Below, piece after piece: positions 7,913 to 16,653 of a DNA stretch of 64,000 nucleotides. Where the stretch lies: positions 62,001 through 126,000 of the forward strand of contig NZ_JAODPB010000003.1 of the NCBI RefSeq assembly GCF_025770735.1, in the 5' to 3' direction. The notes under the pieces were generated by a model, which saw nothing but the letters and a program-made list of their open reading frames with translations, ran no database searches and was not told the origin of the DNA. Positions within the stretch are counted from its first letter, which is position 1; each line of letters begins with the position of its first letter. The translations under genes were made by a program, and so were the position numbers. The DNA is from Shouchella tritolerans (GTDB taxonomy: Bacteria; Bacillota; Bacilli; Bacillales; Bacillaceae_D).

Positions 7913-8587
7913 GTGGCGAGGATTGCAATCGTTGAAGATGATGTATGGATGAGAGAAGAGTTAATGGATATTTTGAAAAAAGAAGGGTTTGATGTCGTAG
8001 CGGTTACAGATTTCCGTGACATTGCGCCTCAAATCGCCACTTTGGCACCTGACTTAGTCTTGTTAGACATCAATTTACCAGAGCAATCTGGATTTGATAT
8101 ATGCAAAAGCCTAAAATTGAAAGGGATTGGCCCGATATTGATTTTGACGTCGCGAGACAAGTTACAAGATGAGTTACATGGCTTTCATTTAGGTGCCGAT
8201 GATTATCTGACGAAACCATGCAATCGCGATCGCTTATTGGCCCGCATTCAAAACTTGTTAAGACGATTTGCGAGACAACCAGGCTTGGTCGATGGCGGCA
8301 ATTTTTCGCTTGATCCCAATACCTATACGTTGTATAAGGGGGCCGAGTCGCTCGTCTTATCGGCGAATGAAGGGAAAATTTTATTGGCGTTAGTACAGAG
8401 TCGCCCTGAGATTGTGTCAAAAAAAGCACTGAGTGAGCTCTTATGGGGAACCGACCAATTTATAGACGAAAATGCCATTCAAGTCAATCTCACGCGTTTG
8501 CGAAAGACGCTACGGCAATTAAACTTGGAAGGCCAAATTGAAACGGTAAGGGGCCAAGGGTATCGACTTAAGGAGTATAAATCATGA
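7913..8587 (+). CDS. BceR-type OmpR-family response regulator
   Basis: A 224-residue regulator: receiver domain (acidic pocket EDD at residues 8-10, phospho-acceptor Asp52 in LLDINLPE, Lys101 in LTKP) and a winged-helix effector domain from about 130 to the end with the RGQGYRL wing. The frame is open upstream, but an AGAGGAGG site at 7898-7905 places the start at GTG 7913. It follows bceB by 28 bases and overlaps the kinase gene by four bases (ATGA). It should activate the module promoter upstream of 4950. Confidence 0.9.
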   Translation: MARIAIVEDDVWMREELMDILKKEGFDVVAVTDFRDIAPQIATLAPDLVLLDINLPEQSGFDICKSLKLKGIGPILILTSRDKLQDELHGFHLGADDYLTKPCNRDRLLARIQNLLRRFARQPGLVDGGNFSLDPNTYTLYKGAESLVLSANEGKILLALVQSRPEIVSKKALSELLWGTDQFIDENAIQVNLTRLRKTLRQLNLEGQIETVRGQGYRLKEYKS

Positions 8588-9621
8588 AACGGGTCAAACA
8601 CATCTATGATTGTTTTCATGCGTATAAGCAATGGTTTTTTATGCTAATGCTAACCAATCTTTTATTTATTTTTTTCGCTTGGTTAGCTTACCCTGAAACG
8701 TTTAACATTTTAGTAAGCTTAATGATTGTTTTTACGTTAGCGATGATATCGGTATCTGTATTCCTGATTATGAGAAAGGAAAAAAGAATCGAAGCTGCCT
8801 TTGAAGATTTTTTGTTAGAACCGAATGAGGCGAACGAAGAAATGTTATGCCGTGTATCTCCGAAAACACATTGGCCATTTATCCGCAGAATCGGAAGCGT
8901 TCTAAGGTCCTATCAAGAGGAACGAAATGAACAAGTGCTTGAGCTCGCCGATTATGAAAACTATATTGAAGGTTGGGTGCATGAAATGAAAAAACCTCTG
9001 TCATTGATGACATTGGTTTTAGATAACCGCAGTGACGAAATGTCTCCCCTTGTTCGACAGCGCCTGCTTCATGTCAGAGATCAAATGCGTGGAGACGTAG
9101 AGCGAATTTTGTATTATGCCAGACTTGGAGCTGCCCATAAAGATTATCTGTTTGAGTCGATCCACGTCCTAGCGTTTTGTAAACAGACGATTGAAGACTA
9201 CCAAACATTACTCGATGAATCTGGTTTTCAAATTCAGTTCGTAGGCAAAGAGACGGAAATTCTCTCCGACCGCAAAGGATTAGCGTTTATTATAGAACAA
9301 GTTATCGCCAATAGTACAAAACACATTGCAGAGCATCAGGATGACCCAATAATCACATTTGAAACCGCATATGACGAAAACAGTGATCAAACGGTTTTGC
9401 ATATTCGTGATAATGGACCTGGTGTATCGAGAGAAGATTTACCGTTTATTTTTGACAAAGGTTTTACTGGAGGGCGAGGGGCTTATACAAGGCAAGCAAC
9501 AGGAATGGGGCTTTTCTTAGTGAGCAAGATGGCTTATGATTTAGCGATTCAGTTGGAGGCCACATCAGAGCCTGGTTCCGGGTTGACCCTGTCGCTAGGA
9601 TTTCCGAAGGTGAAGCAGTAA
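8584..9621 (+). CDS. BceS-type intramembrane-sensing histidine kinase
   Basis: A 345-residue kinase with two N-terminal membrane helices (about 17-36 and 42-63) joined by only a few external residues, the mark of kinases that get their signal from the BceAB transporter. His133 lies in the H-box GWVHEMKKPLSLM, a Bce-specific variant; the ATPase domain shows DNGPG and the G-box near FDKGFTGGRG. Overlaps the response regulator by four bases. It closes the Bce operon and is followed by a strong terminator. Confidence 0.9.
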   Translation: MKRVKHIYDCFHAYKQWFFMLMLTNLLFIFFAWLAYPETFNILVSLMIVFTLAMISVSVFLIMRKEKRIEAAFEDFLLEPNEANEEMLCRVSPKTHWPFIRRIGSVLRSYQEERNEQVLELADYENYIEGWVHEMKKPLSLMTLVLDNRSDEMSPLVRQRLLHVRDQMRGDVERILYYARLGAAHKDYLFESIHVLAFCKQTIEDYQTLLDESGFQIQFVGKETEILSDRKGLAFIIEQVIANSTKHIAEHQDDPIITFETAYDENSDQTVLHIRDNGPGVSREDLPFIFDKGFTGGRGAYTRQATGMGLFLVSKMAYDLAIQLEATSEPGSGLTLSLGFPKVKQ

Positions 9622-9708
9622 GTGTAGCGGTTCCAAAGAATGTCACGTAAGGTAGGTTCATGAATAAAAAGTCAAAGCGATTTAGAAAAATTCTATAAGT
9701 ATGTTCTT

Positions 9709-9736
9709 AAGCTTTCTCCTTTTGAAAGCTTTTTTA
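9709..9736 (+). terminator. Terminator of the Bce operon
   Basis: AAGCTTTC-N7-GAAAGCTT followed by a T run. Confidence 0.8.
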
Positions 9737-9815
9737 TACTCTTCGCGAAGAGTAGTTGTTCTGTCACGTATCATTGAATACACGATACTCCTCCCCTGTT
9801 CCCCTGTCCTAGCTC

Positions 9816-9824
9816 TGATATAAT
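9816..9824 (+). promoter_or_regulatory. Extended -10 element upstream of the VanRS-like genes
   Basis: TGATATAAT: TG one base before a perfect TATAAT at 9819-9824. The -35 is weak, which fits activation by the response regulator. Confidence 0.5.
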
Positions 9825-9901
9825 AGCTGTATATGATGACAGCAAACATTAAAGCATACTAAACCTCCACCGTAATGAGAAAGCCAAGGAAGTGATATCC
9901 T

Positions 9902-10591
9902 ATGAACCGGATAGTAGTGATTGATGATGAAAAAGAGATTGCCGACTTAATCGAGATCTATTTACATAATGAAAATTTTCAAGTGTCTAAGTGCTATTCT
10001 TCACAGGAGGCACGGATGCTTATTAAACATGAACGTTTTGACTTAGCCATTATCGATGTGATGCTGCCAGACGGAAACGGGTTTGACTTGTGCAAACTCA
10101 TTCGACAAAGATATACCTATCCCATCATTATGCTAACGTCAAAAACAGAAGGAATCGACCGGGTTACGGGGCTATCATTAGGGGCAGATGATTACGTTAC
10201 GAAACCTTTTTTGCCAGTTGAATTAGTCGCGCGTGTCAAAGCTCAATTAAGACGCGTCCAGCATTATGACAGAAAAGATAGCAACACATCAGAGACTCTT
10301 ACGGTTACAGGCCTCTATTTAAATAAAACCGCTCATGAATGCTATTTGAATGGTGAAGCCATTCGATTGACGCCAAAAGAATTCTCCATCCTATGGCTTT
10401 TATGCGAAAACAGGGGGAAAGTTTTTAGTGCAGACGAACTGTTTAGACGAGTATGGGGCGAGAAATATTTCAAAAACAGCAGAAATACGGTCATGGTTCA
10501 AATTAGACATATACGGGAAAAACTACGCGATACGGGAGAGGACCCTAAATATATAAAAACGATCTGGGGGGTAGGGTATATCATTGAATGA
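9902..10591 (+). CDS. VanR-like OmpR-family response regulator
   Basis: A 229-residue regulator. Receiver domain: DDE at residues 8-10, phospho-acceptor Asp52 in IDVMLPDG, Lys101 in VTKPF. Effector domain: winged helix ending in YIKTIWGVGYIIE. The segments YPIIMLT, LGADDYVTKPF, HECYLNGE, TPKEFSIL and DPKYIKT follow VanR of enterococcal vancomycin clusters closely, so VanR-like is a better label than generic OmpR. It overlaps the kinase gene by eight bases. The cluster has no vanH, vanA or vanX, so it is a regulator pair serving another cell-wall function, probably the VanZ-family gene downstream. Confidence 0.88.
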   Translation: MNRIVVIDDEKEIADLIEIYLHNENFQVSKCYSSQEARMLIKHERFDLAIIDVMLPDGNGFDLCKLIRQRYTYPIIMLTSKTEGIDRVTGLSLGADDYVTKPFLPVELVARVKAQLRRVQHYDRKDSNTSETLTVTGLYLNKTAHECYLNGEAIRLTPKEFSILWLLCENRGKVFSADELFRRVWGEKYFKNSRNTVMVQIRHIREKLRDTGEDPKYIKTIWGVGYIIE

Positions 10592-11684
10592 AACATTTTC
10601 AAAAAAATATAAACAAACATTATTGCTTCGACATTTCGTATCGGCGGTTGCTGGATTCGTTGTTTTTCTTCTTTGCTATTTCATCGTAGAGATCGCTTTT
10701 GCAGACTATTTTTATATCATCCTTGAATGGGCGCTCGGCTATGACTTCGCTTATTTCATTCATTCTTATGAACCGGCAGTTATCTTATTTGTTTTGGCAA
10801 CTTCACAATTTTTGATATGGATCGCCGTTGAATCGCATTCCTCACGAAAAATGATGAAAATAATCGACAGTCTCGACGACGTTTTAGACTATTCAACAGA
10901 GGAGATTGTCTTACCAGCAGAGTTTTCTGATTTGCAAAACCGGCTCAATCTTTTAAAAGCGCAAAACAGAGAGCAGCAGCATTTTATTGAACTAGAAGCT
11001 CAAAAAAAGTCTGATACCCTTACGTATCTTGCCCACGATATAAGAACACCACTTGCTTCTGTAATTGGCTATTTAAGTCTTGTATGTGAAGCGCCGGATA
11101 TGCCGCCGGAACAACGAAACAAGTTCATCAGAACGGCATTTGAAAAAGCATTGAAATTTGAAAAATTGATTGATGAATTCTTTGATATCACACGTTACAG
11201 TTTATCGGACAAAGCATTTGTTAAAAAGCAAGTCGATTTAAGTTTTTTGATTGAGCAAATAGCTAATGAATTTTACCCATTGCTGCGAAAAAAAGGACTA
11301 CACTTCCATTTAGACATTCCTGATCATTTAGTGGTTTTAGCTGATGCTGAAAAAGTCGCAAGGGTTTTTAACAATGTCATAAAAAATGCCGTTGCCTATA
11401 GCTATCCTCAAAGCGTGATCGAGGTTACTGCAGAAAAGTCAAGTGAACGGATAACGGTGATGATTAAAAATCATGGGGAAACGATACCTCCTAATCATCT
11501 AGAACGTATATTTGATAAGTTTTATCGTACCAACCCTTCAGGAGATTCTGATTTAAGTGGCGCAGGGCTTGGATTAGCGATTGCAAAGGAGATTATGAGA
11601 CTGCATAATGGAACGATCACCGCAGAAAGTATGAATGAAATGACGATTTTTACACTTGCTTTGCCTCTCGATAAAAGCAATTAG
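10584..11684 (+). CDS. VanS-like sensor histidine kinase
   Basis: A 366-residue kinase with two membrane helices (about residues 17-37 and 65-82) around a short external loop, a HAMP-like linker, His151 in the H-box YLAHDIRTPLASVIGY, and an ATPase domain with N-box (NNVIKNAVAYS), FDKFYR and a GAGLGLAI G-box. The H-box region with LTYLAHDIRTPL is typical of the VanS group. It pairs with the overlapping VanR-like regulator. The short external loop leaves little room for direct ligand binding. A long hairpin terminator follows. Confidence 0.88.
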   Translation: MNETFSKKYKQTLLLRHFVSAVAGFVVFLLCYFIVEIAFADYFYIILEWALGYDFAYFIHSYEPAVILFVLATSQFLIWIAVESHSSRKMMKIIDSLDDVLDYSTEEIVLPAEFSDLQNRLNLLKAQNREQQHFIELEAQKKSDTLTYLAHDIRTPLASVIGYLSLVCEAPDMPPEQRNKFIRTAFEKALKFEKLIDEFFDITRYSLSDKAFVKKQVDLSFLIEQIANEFYPLLRKKGLHFHLDIPDHLVVLADAEKVARVFNNVIKNAVAYSYPQSVIEVTAEKSSERITVMIKNHGETIPPNHLERIFDKFYRTNPSGDSDLSGAGLGLAIAKEIMRLHNGTITAESMNEMTIFTLALPLDKSN

Positions 11685-11727
11685 AAAAGATAAGAAAAAA
11701 ATAAGATTTGCGTAAGAAATAAACAAT

Positions 11728-11778
11728 AAACGGTTTGCTTTTATTTAGTAGCATCTAAATAAAGTAAACCGTTTTTAA
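11728..11778 (+). terminator. Long hairpin terminator after the VanS-like gene
   Basis: AAACGGTTTGCTTTTATTTAG and CTAAATAAAGTAAACCGTTT pair almost fully and are followed by TTAATTT. It separates the regulator pair from the VanZ-family gene, so the latter may be expressed by read-through or its own promoter. Confidence 0.75.
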
Positions 11779-11809
11779 TTTGACAGTTAGTGAATGGAGG
11801 AACGATGGA

Positions 11810-12748
11810 TTGACGGTTCATAAACATAGCACAAAAGAAATAGTATTGCTTTATTGTCTTTATGGCCTTTTTGCTCTTTATCTTGTTTTTTTGTTTCGTA
11901 TTACCCTGTTTAAACAGGTGAGCTTATACAATTTTTTTGCTGCAATAGGTGCAAGTGAACGAACGATAAATGTCATTCCTTTTGCATCTATTTTGGATAT
12001 GGTAAAAACGGATCTCTCAACCATGCGAATAATGGAAAATGTTCTTGGGAATATCGGGATATTTATTCCCTTAGGACTACTGCTACCCGTTATTATAAAA
12101 AGAGAGGGTAGGAATATTCTTTTCAGTGGCATTCTTTTAAGTGCATTTATCGAAATGAGTCAGCTTCTCTTTGGTTTGGGAAGCACGGATATTGATGATT
12201 TGATTTTAAATACGTGTGGAACGATTATCGGTTATTGGTTTTTTAAGATTATCAAGAAAAAGGCAGCATCAAGCTTTTCTCTGCTCGCTTCGATGGTAGC
12301 CTTGACCATGGTTTCAGGAACGATTGTTTTAAGCATTTTATTCGTTACTCATACCGATTTATTCACACTCTTTCCGAAAAACGTAGTTGTAGAAAACGAA
12401 GAACTTGTTCAGGAGTTTATCGAAACACCTAATTATCTTAGCGGAAAGCTAGTTGAGGTAAAAGATTCCACACTGATAGTGGAATTAACTGTGCAAAGTG
12501 CAACAGAACAGAAGAAACGGCTCGACTTTCATTTAACAGCTGATAGCCGCATATATGTCTGCTATCATAAAATAGACTACTTTTTCAATTCAATCTCTGG
12601 AGAACATCAACGTTATGAACAAATCACGTATTCTGATTTTATTTCACAGAAAGGTGAGTCATACAGCAAAAACAAAAACGATGTGATGATATGGGGTACA
12701 GATGGAGAAGAGGTTGACTACTTAGTCGTTGTTGAATGGGTTGAATAA
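11810..12748 (+). CDS. VanZ-family membrane protein with a C-terminal extension
   Basis: About 312 residues. The first half carries the VanZ fold (PF04892): a membrane helix ending in FRITLF, the conserved NVIPF segment, a glycine-rich NVLGNIGIFIPLG helix, and SAFIEMSQLLFGLGSTDIDDLILNTCG, the family signature. VanZ proteins are linked to teicoplanin and lipoglycopeptide resistance without altering the cell-wall precursor. After a further membrane helix (near residue 170-190) comes an outward-facing domain of about 120 residues that I do not recognise and that small VanZ proteins lack. No good ATG exists; TTG 11810 has a TGGAGG site nine bases upstream, better placed than the TTG at 11780. Confidence 0.83.
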   Translation: MTVHKHSTKEIVLLYCLYGLFALYLVFLFRITLFKQVSLYNFFAAIGASERTINVIPFASILDMVKTDLSTMRIMENVLGNIGIFIPLGLLLPVIIKREGRNILFSGILLSAFIEMSQLLFGLGSTDIDDLILNTCGTIIGYWFFKIIKKKAASSFSLLASMVALTMVSGTIVLSILFVTHTDLFTLFPKNVVVENEELVQEFIETPNYLSGKLVEVKDSTLIVELTVQSATEQKKRLDFHLTADSRIYVCYHKIDYFFNSISGEHQRYEQITYSDFISQKGESYSKNKNDVMIWGTDGEEVDYLVVVEWVE

Positions 12749-13122
12749 TAAATACTCTGAATAAAGACCAACTCTGAAAACATCGTTAGGTGGTGAGGCA
12801 GGAGGGGGCATTACCCGCAAAGGCACCTCCCTTAAATGAACCTATTTGGCTATGGGGCCTTTGAACAAAACTACGATTAAATCAGTACCTTTCTGCCAAT
12901 TTTTTTAGGTTTGAATGGCTTGGTGGAACTCCCCACTCGGTAAGTTCCGTCTCTGTTGCTACATTAGTCCAATTGTTGGTGTCATCCTCATCGTCGTCGT
13001 TACGGTTAGTCTTGTTAAATGGATTTGCTTTGTTGTTTTATTTTACAGGTTCGATTTACTTTATGAAAGCAAAGTAAGTCATCAGGACCAGGATTGCCCA
13101 CAATGGTTAGTAGAAATAAGGC
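12749..13122. other. Intergenic stretch with broken frames
   Basis: No intact gene. On the minus strand a frame from about 13033 down to a TAA near 12886 would encode about 50 residues rich in Asn and Asp, then a WTNVATETELTEWGVPPSHS-like stretch, with no start codon. On the plus strand short frames around 12780-12860 also look like protein debris. I could not name any of it. Confidence 0.3.
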
Positions 13123-13165
13123 CCCCCTTTTCTCTCGATAAAATCGATTGAAAAGGGGTTTTTAT
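13123..13165 (+). terminator. Hairpin terminator
   Basis: CCCCTTTTC pairs with GAAAAGGGG, followed by TTTTTAT. It insulates the GntR operon from upstream transcription. Confidence 0.75.
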
Positions 13166-13213
13166 CTCTCTGTTATACAACCGTCGGTTATCAGGGAGGT
13201 AGAAGCAATAAAG

Positions 13214-13262
13214 GTTGCATGGCGGATCATGTCTGTATATAATGGGTATATAGTATATATAC
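13214..13262 (+). promoter_or_regulatory. Promoter and candidate operator of the GntR-ABC operon
   Basis: TTGCAT (13214-13219), an 18-base spacer and TATAAT (13238-13243). Immediately downstream, at the likely transcription start, sits GTATATA-GTA-TATATAC (13246-13262), a perfect 7-bp-arm inverted repeat suited to a GntR dimer. Confidence 0.6.
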
Positions 13263-13345
13263 AATATATGAAAGTTTGGGGAATATCAGTAAAACATTAT
13301 CCTTATAAGAGCGTATTTTGTAAAAAACAAAGAAGAGGGATTGGC

Positions 13346-13717
13346 ATGCAAATCATTATTTCCAACAGTTCGAAGGAGCCAATTTATGAACAAATTACGA
13401 ATCAAATTAAATCGGCTATTTTATCAGGTGAGCTGTCAGAGGGAACGGCAATCCCCTCTATGCGTAAACTTGCAAAGGACTTACAAATTAGTGTAATAAC
13501 GACAAAGCGTGCCTATGAGGAGTTAGAAAAGGCCGGTTTTATTTATTCTATTGTCGGAAAAGGCTCTTTTGTTGCGGAGCAAAATTTGGAGGTTATGAGG
13601 GAGAAGAAGTTAAGGGTCATTGAGGAGCAGCTGAGTACGGTTATTGCAAATAGCAGAGAAATCGGGCTGTCTCTTGAAGACCTCCAGGAATTATTGAAGA
13701 TTTTATATGAGGAGTAA
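13346..13717 (+). CDS. GntR-family regulator, YtrA subgroup
   Basis: A 123-residue protein with the N-terminal GntR winged helix (EPIYEQITNQIKSAILSG, then IPSMRKLAKDL and TTKRAYEELEKAGF, ending GKGSFV) and only a short helical tail, the architecture of the YtrA subgroup. These repress neighbouring ABC transporter operons and are released by cell-wall antibiotics or, for PmtR, by peptides. An AGAGGGA site supports ATG 13346; the frame is open further upstream but no ribosome site is seen there. The ATPase gene starts 5 bases downstream. Confidence 0.88.
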   Translation: MQIIISNSSKEPIYEQITNQIKSAILSGELSEGTAIPSMRKLAKDLQISVITTKRAYEELEKAGFIYSIVGKGSFVAEQNLEVMREKKLRVIEEQLSTVIANSREIGLSLEDLQELLKILYEE

Positions 13718-13722
13718 AAGGA

Positions 13723-14589
13723 ATGGAACATGTAATTGAATTAAAAAATGTAACGAAGACATTTGAAGATTTTTCCATTAAAGATGTTGATCTACAAGTA
13801 AAGCAGGGCTTTGTAACGGGATTCATTGGTGCAAATGGAGCTGGCAAATCAACAACGTTAAAAATAGTGATGAATTTATTAAAGCCTGATGCCGGGGAAG
13901 TTAAGGTTTTTGGGCTCGACTACAAAACGCATGAAAAGGCGATCAAGGACCGGGTTGGATTTGTTTACGATGCGAATATTTTTTTTGAAGGACTGAACTT
14001 AAAAGATATTAAGCGTATTGTGGCGCCAGCTTACAAACACTGGGACGATACATCGTTTTATCAATATGTTGACCAATTCGAGTTACCCCTTAATAAAGCG
14101 ATAAAGACATTTTCGAAAGGGATGCAAATGAAGGCTTCATTGGCGATCGCGCTATCCCATGATGCAGAGCTGATCATTATGGATGAGCCAACAGCAGGCT
14201 TAGATCCAATTTTTAGACGGGAGCTGTTGGATCTTTTACAAGAATTGATGATTGATGGCAATCGGACGATTTTCTTTTCTACCCATATAACGACTGATTT
14301 GGATCGGATCGCTGATTATATCGCTTTTATACAAAGAGGGAAACTAGTATTTAATAAGTCGATCCACGATATTGCCGAAAATTATGCCCTTGTTAAAGGA
14401 AGAAACGAACTTTTGGATAGGGACACGGAAAAGGCCTTTGTTCATACTCATCGTGCATCAACTGGATTTGAAGCATTAACGGATAACATCGAGGCAGTGA
14501 ACGATATCTTTGGCGATACGGTTGTGATTGAACAAGCTTCTTTGGAGGATATTATGTACTATTTGAAAGAGGGTACACACGATGTTTAA
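13723..14589 (+). CDS. ABC transporter ATPase, YtrB/PmtA-like
   Basis: A 288-residue ABC ATPase with Walker A GANGAGKST, signature FSKGMQMK and Walker B LIIMDEPTAGLDP, then a C-terminal extension of about 80 residues. The altered signature (KGMQMK) is typical of the drug-export YtrB/EcsA-like group. It lies between a YtrA-type GntR regulator and a small permease, the same order as B. subtilis ytrAB and staphylococcal pmtRAB, which export or remove membrane-active compounds. It overlaps the permease by eight bases. Confidence 0.88.
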   Translation: MEHVIELKNVTKTFEDFSIKDVDLQVKQGFVTGFIGANGAGKSTTLKIVMNLLKPDAGEVKVFGLDYKTHEKAIKDRVGFVYDANIFFEGLNLKDIKRIVAPAYKHWDDTSFYQYVDQFELPLNKAIKTFSKGMQMKASLAIALSHDAELIIMDEPTAGLDPIFRRELLDLLQELMIDGNRTIFFSTHITTDLDRIADYIAFIQRGKLVFNKSIHDIAENYALVKGRNELLDRDTEKAFVHTHRASTGFEALTDNIEAVNDIFGDTVVIEQASLEDIMYYLKEGTHDV

Positions 14590-15187
14590 TTTAATCAAAC
14601 GTGATCTCATCTTACAGAAAAGGCAACTAATCGTGTATCTTCCCTTTATTTTATTTTTTATTATTATGGATACTCATCCAGTTTTGATTTTTCTCGTCGC
14701 CAGTATTTTTATTCCCTTTAACACGCATGCTTACGATGAAAAAGCTGAAACAAACATATTATTAAATTCCTTGCCTTATACACGGACGGAAATTATTGTA
14801 TCCCGTTATATTGGTGCGATTGTTTATATGGGTTTAGCGATTGTAATCACTAGTTTGGCGTTGTTTGTTTTTAATAAACCTTTTACGCTGTCGGATATTG
14901 CCATGGGCAGTGGTTTATTCTTATTGTTTGTCTCGTTTACCTTTCCTTTATTTTATATATTTAAACCGGGGTTTATTTCAATCGTTGTTCTGATTAGTTT
15001 CTTCCTTTTCGTAGGCATTGGACCGTCTATTGTGATATTTTTAGCTGAAAAATTATCAGCAATTACCAACTTTGTTGTCCATTTATCAGTACCGGCTTTA
15101 TATTCAGGAGCGGCACTGATTATCTTGGCAGTCTACGTTCTTTCTTGGGGAATTACCCATGTGATTTACCAACGAAAAGTGTTCTAA
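14582..15187 (+). CDS. ABC-2 type permease subunit
   Basis: A 201-residue, strongly hydrophobic protein with about six membrane helices (near residues 16-50, 72-94, 102-124, 128-150 and 165-195). The short cytoplasmic segment AYDEKAETNILLNSLPYTRTEIIVSRYI after the second helix is the conserved element of small ABC-2 permeases such as PmtB and YtrC-type partners. It is the membrane half of the exporter whose ATPase is encoded just upstream. Only one permease is present, so the transporter should be a homodimer of it with the ATPase. Confidence 0.82.
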   Translation: MFNLIKRDLILQKRQLIVYLPFILFFIIMDTHPVLIFLVASIFIPFNTHAYDEKAETNILLNSLPYTRTEIIVSRYIGAIVYMGLAIVITSLALFVFNKPFTLSDIAMGSGLFLLFVSFTFPLFYIFKPGFISIVVLISFFLFVGIGPSIVIFLAEKLSAITNFVVHLSVPALYSGAALIILAVYVLSWGITHVIYQRKVF

Positions 15188-15342
15188 GCCGTCTGGCCCA
15201 CATGATTTGATCGCGCGATGGGAGTGAGGTCTCTATGGCGCTTATGGCCTAAGTAAAAGTTAGTGTCACTATCTTTCTGTGAAACAGCTGCTGCCATTGG
15301 CTATCCTTTAAAAAGGTCGCAGCGGCCAGCCAAATCAATCGG

Positions 15343-16299
15343 TTAGTTGAGCAGTTGCAGCAAATGCGCGTCCAATAAAATCGGCTCTTTCGTCAGCTTC
15401 TCTAGCCGAAACTCTGGAATTAATTCCGTGGCGGTCAGCGGTTCTGGGCGCTCAATTAAACCGCTTAACGCTGCCAGTAGGCCAATGATATCCTCTGGCC
15501 GGCACCCATTTGCGCGGATTGCTGCCAATGACAAATCACGATGCCGTTTGGCCAACCGCCGCCCATCCGGCCCGTAAAGCAATGGCACATGTGCAAATCG
15601 GGGAGCGGTATACCTGAGCGCGGCATATAGCAATAGCTGTCTTGGTGTGGAGTCGTATAAATCTTGGCCACGGAGGACATCCGTAATGCCCATTAACGCA
15701 TCGTCGACGACAACAGCAAGTTGATAGCTTATGATACCGTCTGCGCGCTGAACGACAAAATCGCCGCCGCGGCGTAGTAGCCTCTCCATTTCAAAGTCCG
15801 TTTTTCCAACAGTGGGCCATTTGTCTATGGCGAAGCGCAATGAAGGCGTCTTTTTGGCCGCTTTGGCCGCTCGCTCCGCCGCGGTCAGCCTTTTGCATGT
15901 CCCAGGATAGGCTTGGCCTTCCGAGGCAACTCCGTGGGGAGCGCTAGCGACTGCTTGCAGCTCAGCTCGGCTGCAATAACAATGGTACAGCAACTGTTGC
16001 TGTTGCAAGTTGTGTAGTGCTTCTTCATAAAGGTGCAGCCGCTTCGATTGGTAGTATGGGCCGTTTGCTCCGCCTTGGTCTGGGCCCTCATCCCAATCCA
16101 AGCCAAGCCAGTGCAAATCGTCCATCATCGGCCCAACGAGCTCGTCCCGTGACCGTGGACGATCGATATCTTCAATACGTAAAATGAACTGTCCGCCTCC
16201 TTGCCGCACTTGAAGCCAGGAGAGCAAGGCAACGTAAAGGTTGCCGAGATGGAGCTCGCCTGACGGTGTAGGCGCGAACCGACCTCTCATTTGATTCAT
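15343..16299 (-). CDS. gluQ: Glutamyl-Q tRNA(Asp) synthetase
   Basis: A 318-residue paralogue of the glutamyl-tRNA synthetase catalytic core that lacks the anticodon-binding domain. It attaches glutamate to queuosine at position 34 of tRNA(Asp). Visible: [15 protein letters not shown] with the HIGH-like HLGN at 17-20, zinc ligands Cys107 and Cys109 with Tyr131 and Cys135, [15 protein letters not shown], and a KMSKS-like KRHRD at 251-255. The frame extends upstream, but an AGGGTG site six bases before ATG 16299 (MNQMRGRF) sets the start. Its segment is richer in G+C than its neighbours. Confidence 0.93.
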   Translation of the reverse strand: MNQMRGRFAPTPSGELHLGNLYVALLSWLQVRQGGGQFILRIEDIDRPRSRDELVGPMMDDLHWLGLDWDEGPDQGGANGPYYQSKRLHLYEEALHNLQQQQLLYHCYCSRAELQAVASAPHGVASEGQAYPGTCKRLTAAERAAKAAKKTPSLRFAIDKWPTVGKTDFEMERLLRRGGDFVVQRADGIISYQLAVVVDDALMGITDVLRGQDLYDSTPRQLLLYAALRYTAPRFAHVPLLYGPDGRRLAKRHRDLSLAAIRANGCRPEDIIGLLAALSGLIERPEPLTATELIPEFRLEKLTKEPILLDAHLLQLLN

Positions 16300-16315
16300 T
16301 GTAATCACCCTGTAC

Positions 16316-16352
16316 AAAAAACGAGCGAAGGATCGTTATCCCTGCTCGTTTG
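16316..16352 (-). terminator. Hairpin upstream of gluQ, terminator-like on the minus strand
   Basis: On the minus strand AACGAGC...GCTCGTT is followed by TTTT, about 16 bases before the gluQ start. It would stop transcripts coming from further upstream, or act in the gluQ leader. Confidence 0.5.
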
Positions 16353-16653
16353 ATCGGTTTTTGACAACATTCTAGGTAGATATAAAAGCCAACGGTGAAC
16401 GGACGGCTGTTGAATTTGCCGTCGTCTGTGTGACAGGCATGTTCGTACAGAAAAATCATATCACGGACTGCCTGTCTGGGCAATTTTTTTGCTGCTCAAT
16501 GGGTGTAGAGAGGAGGAGGCGTTTGTGTAGAATGCTGTACCTCCTGCAATCCCATATAGTTAAGAAGGTTGAGAGAATTAACGGACCCTAGCCTTTCTTG
16601 CTGGTCAAAATGGTATTCCATTATGGGAGAGAGCTCCCCACTATAGAACGCTA
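16353..16653. other. Intergenic stretch between bla and gluQ
   Basis: About 300 bases with no gene and no clear RNA element seen. Confidence 0.4.

Noticed and set aside
12915-13151. 78-codon plus-strand frame
   Set aside because: No ribosome site, no family resemblance, composition unlike a protein, and it runs through a terminator stem.
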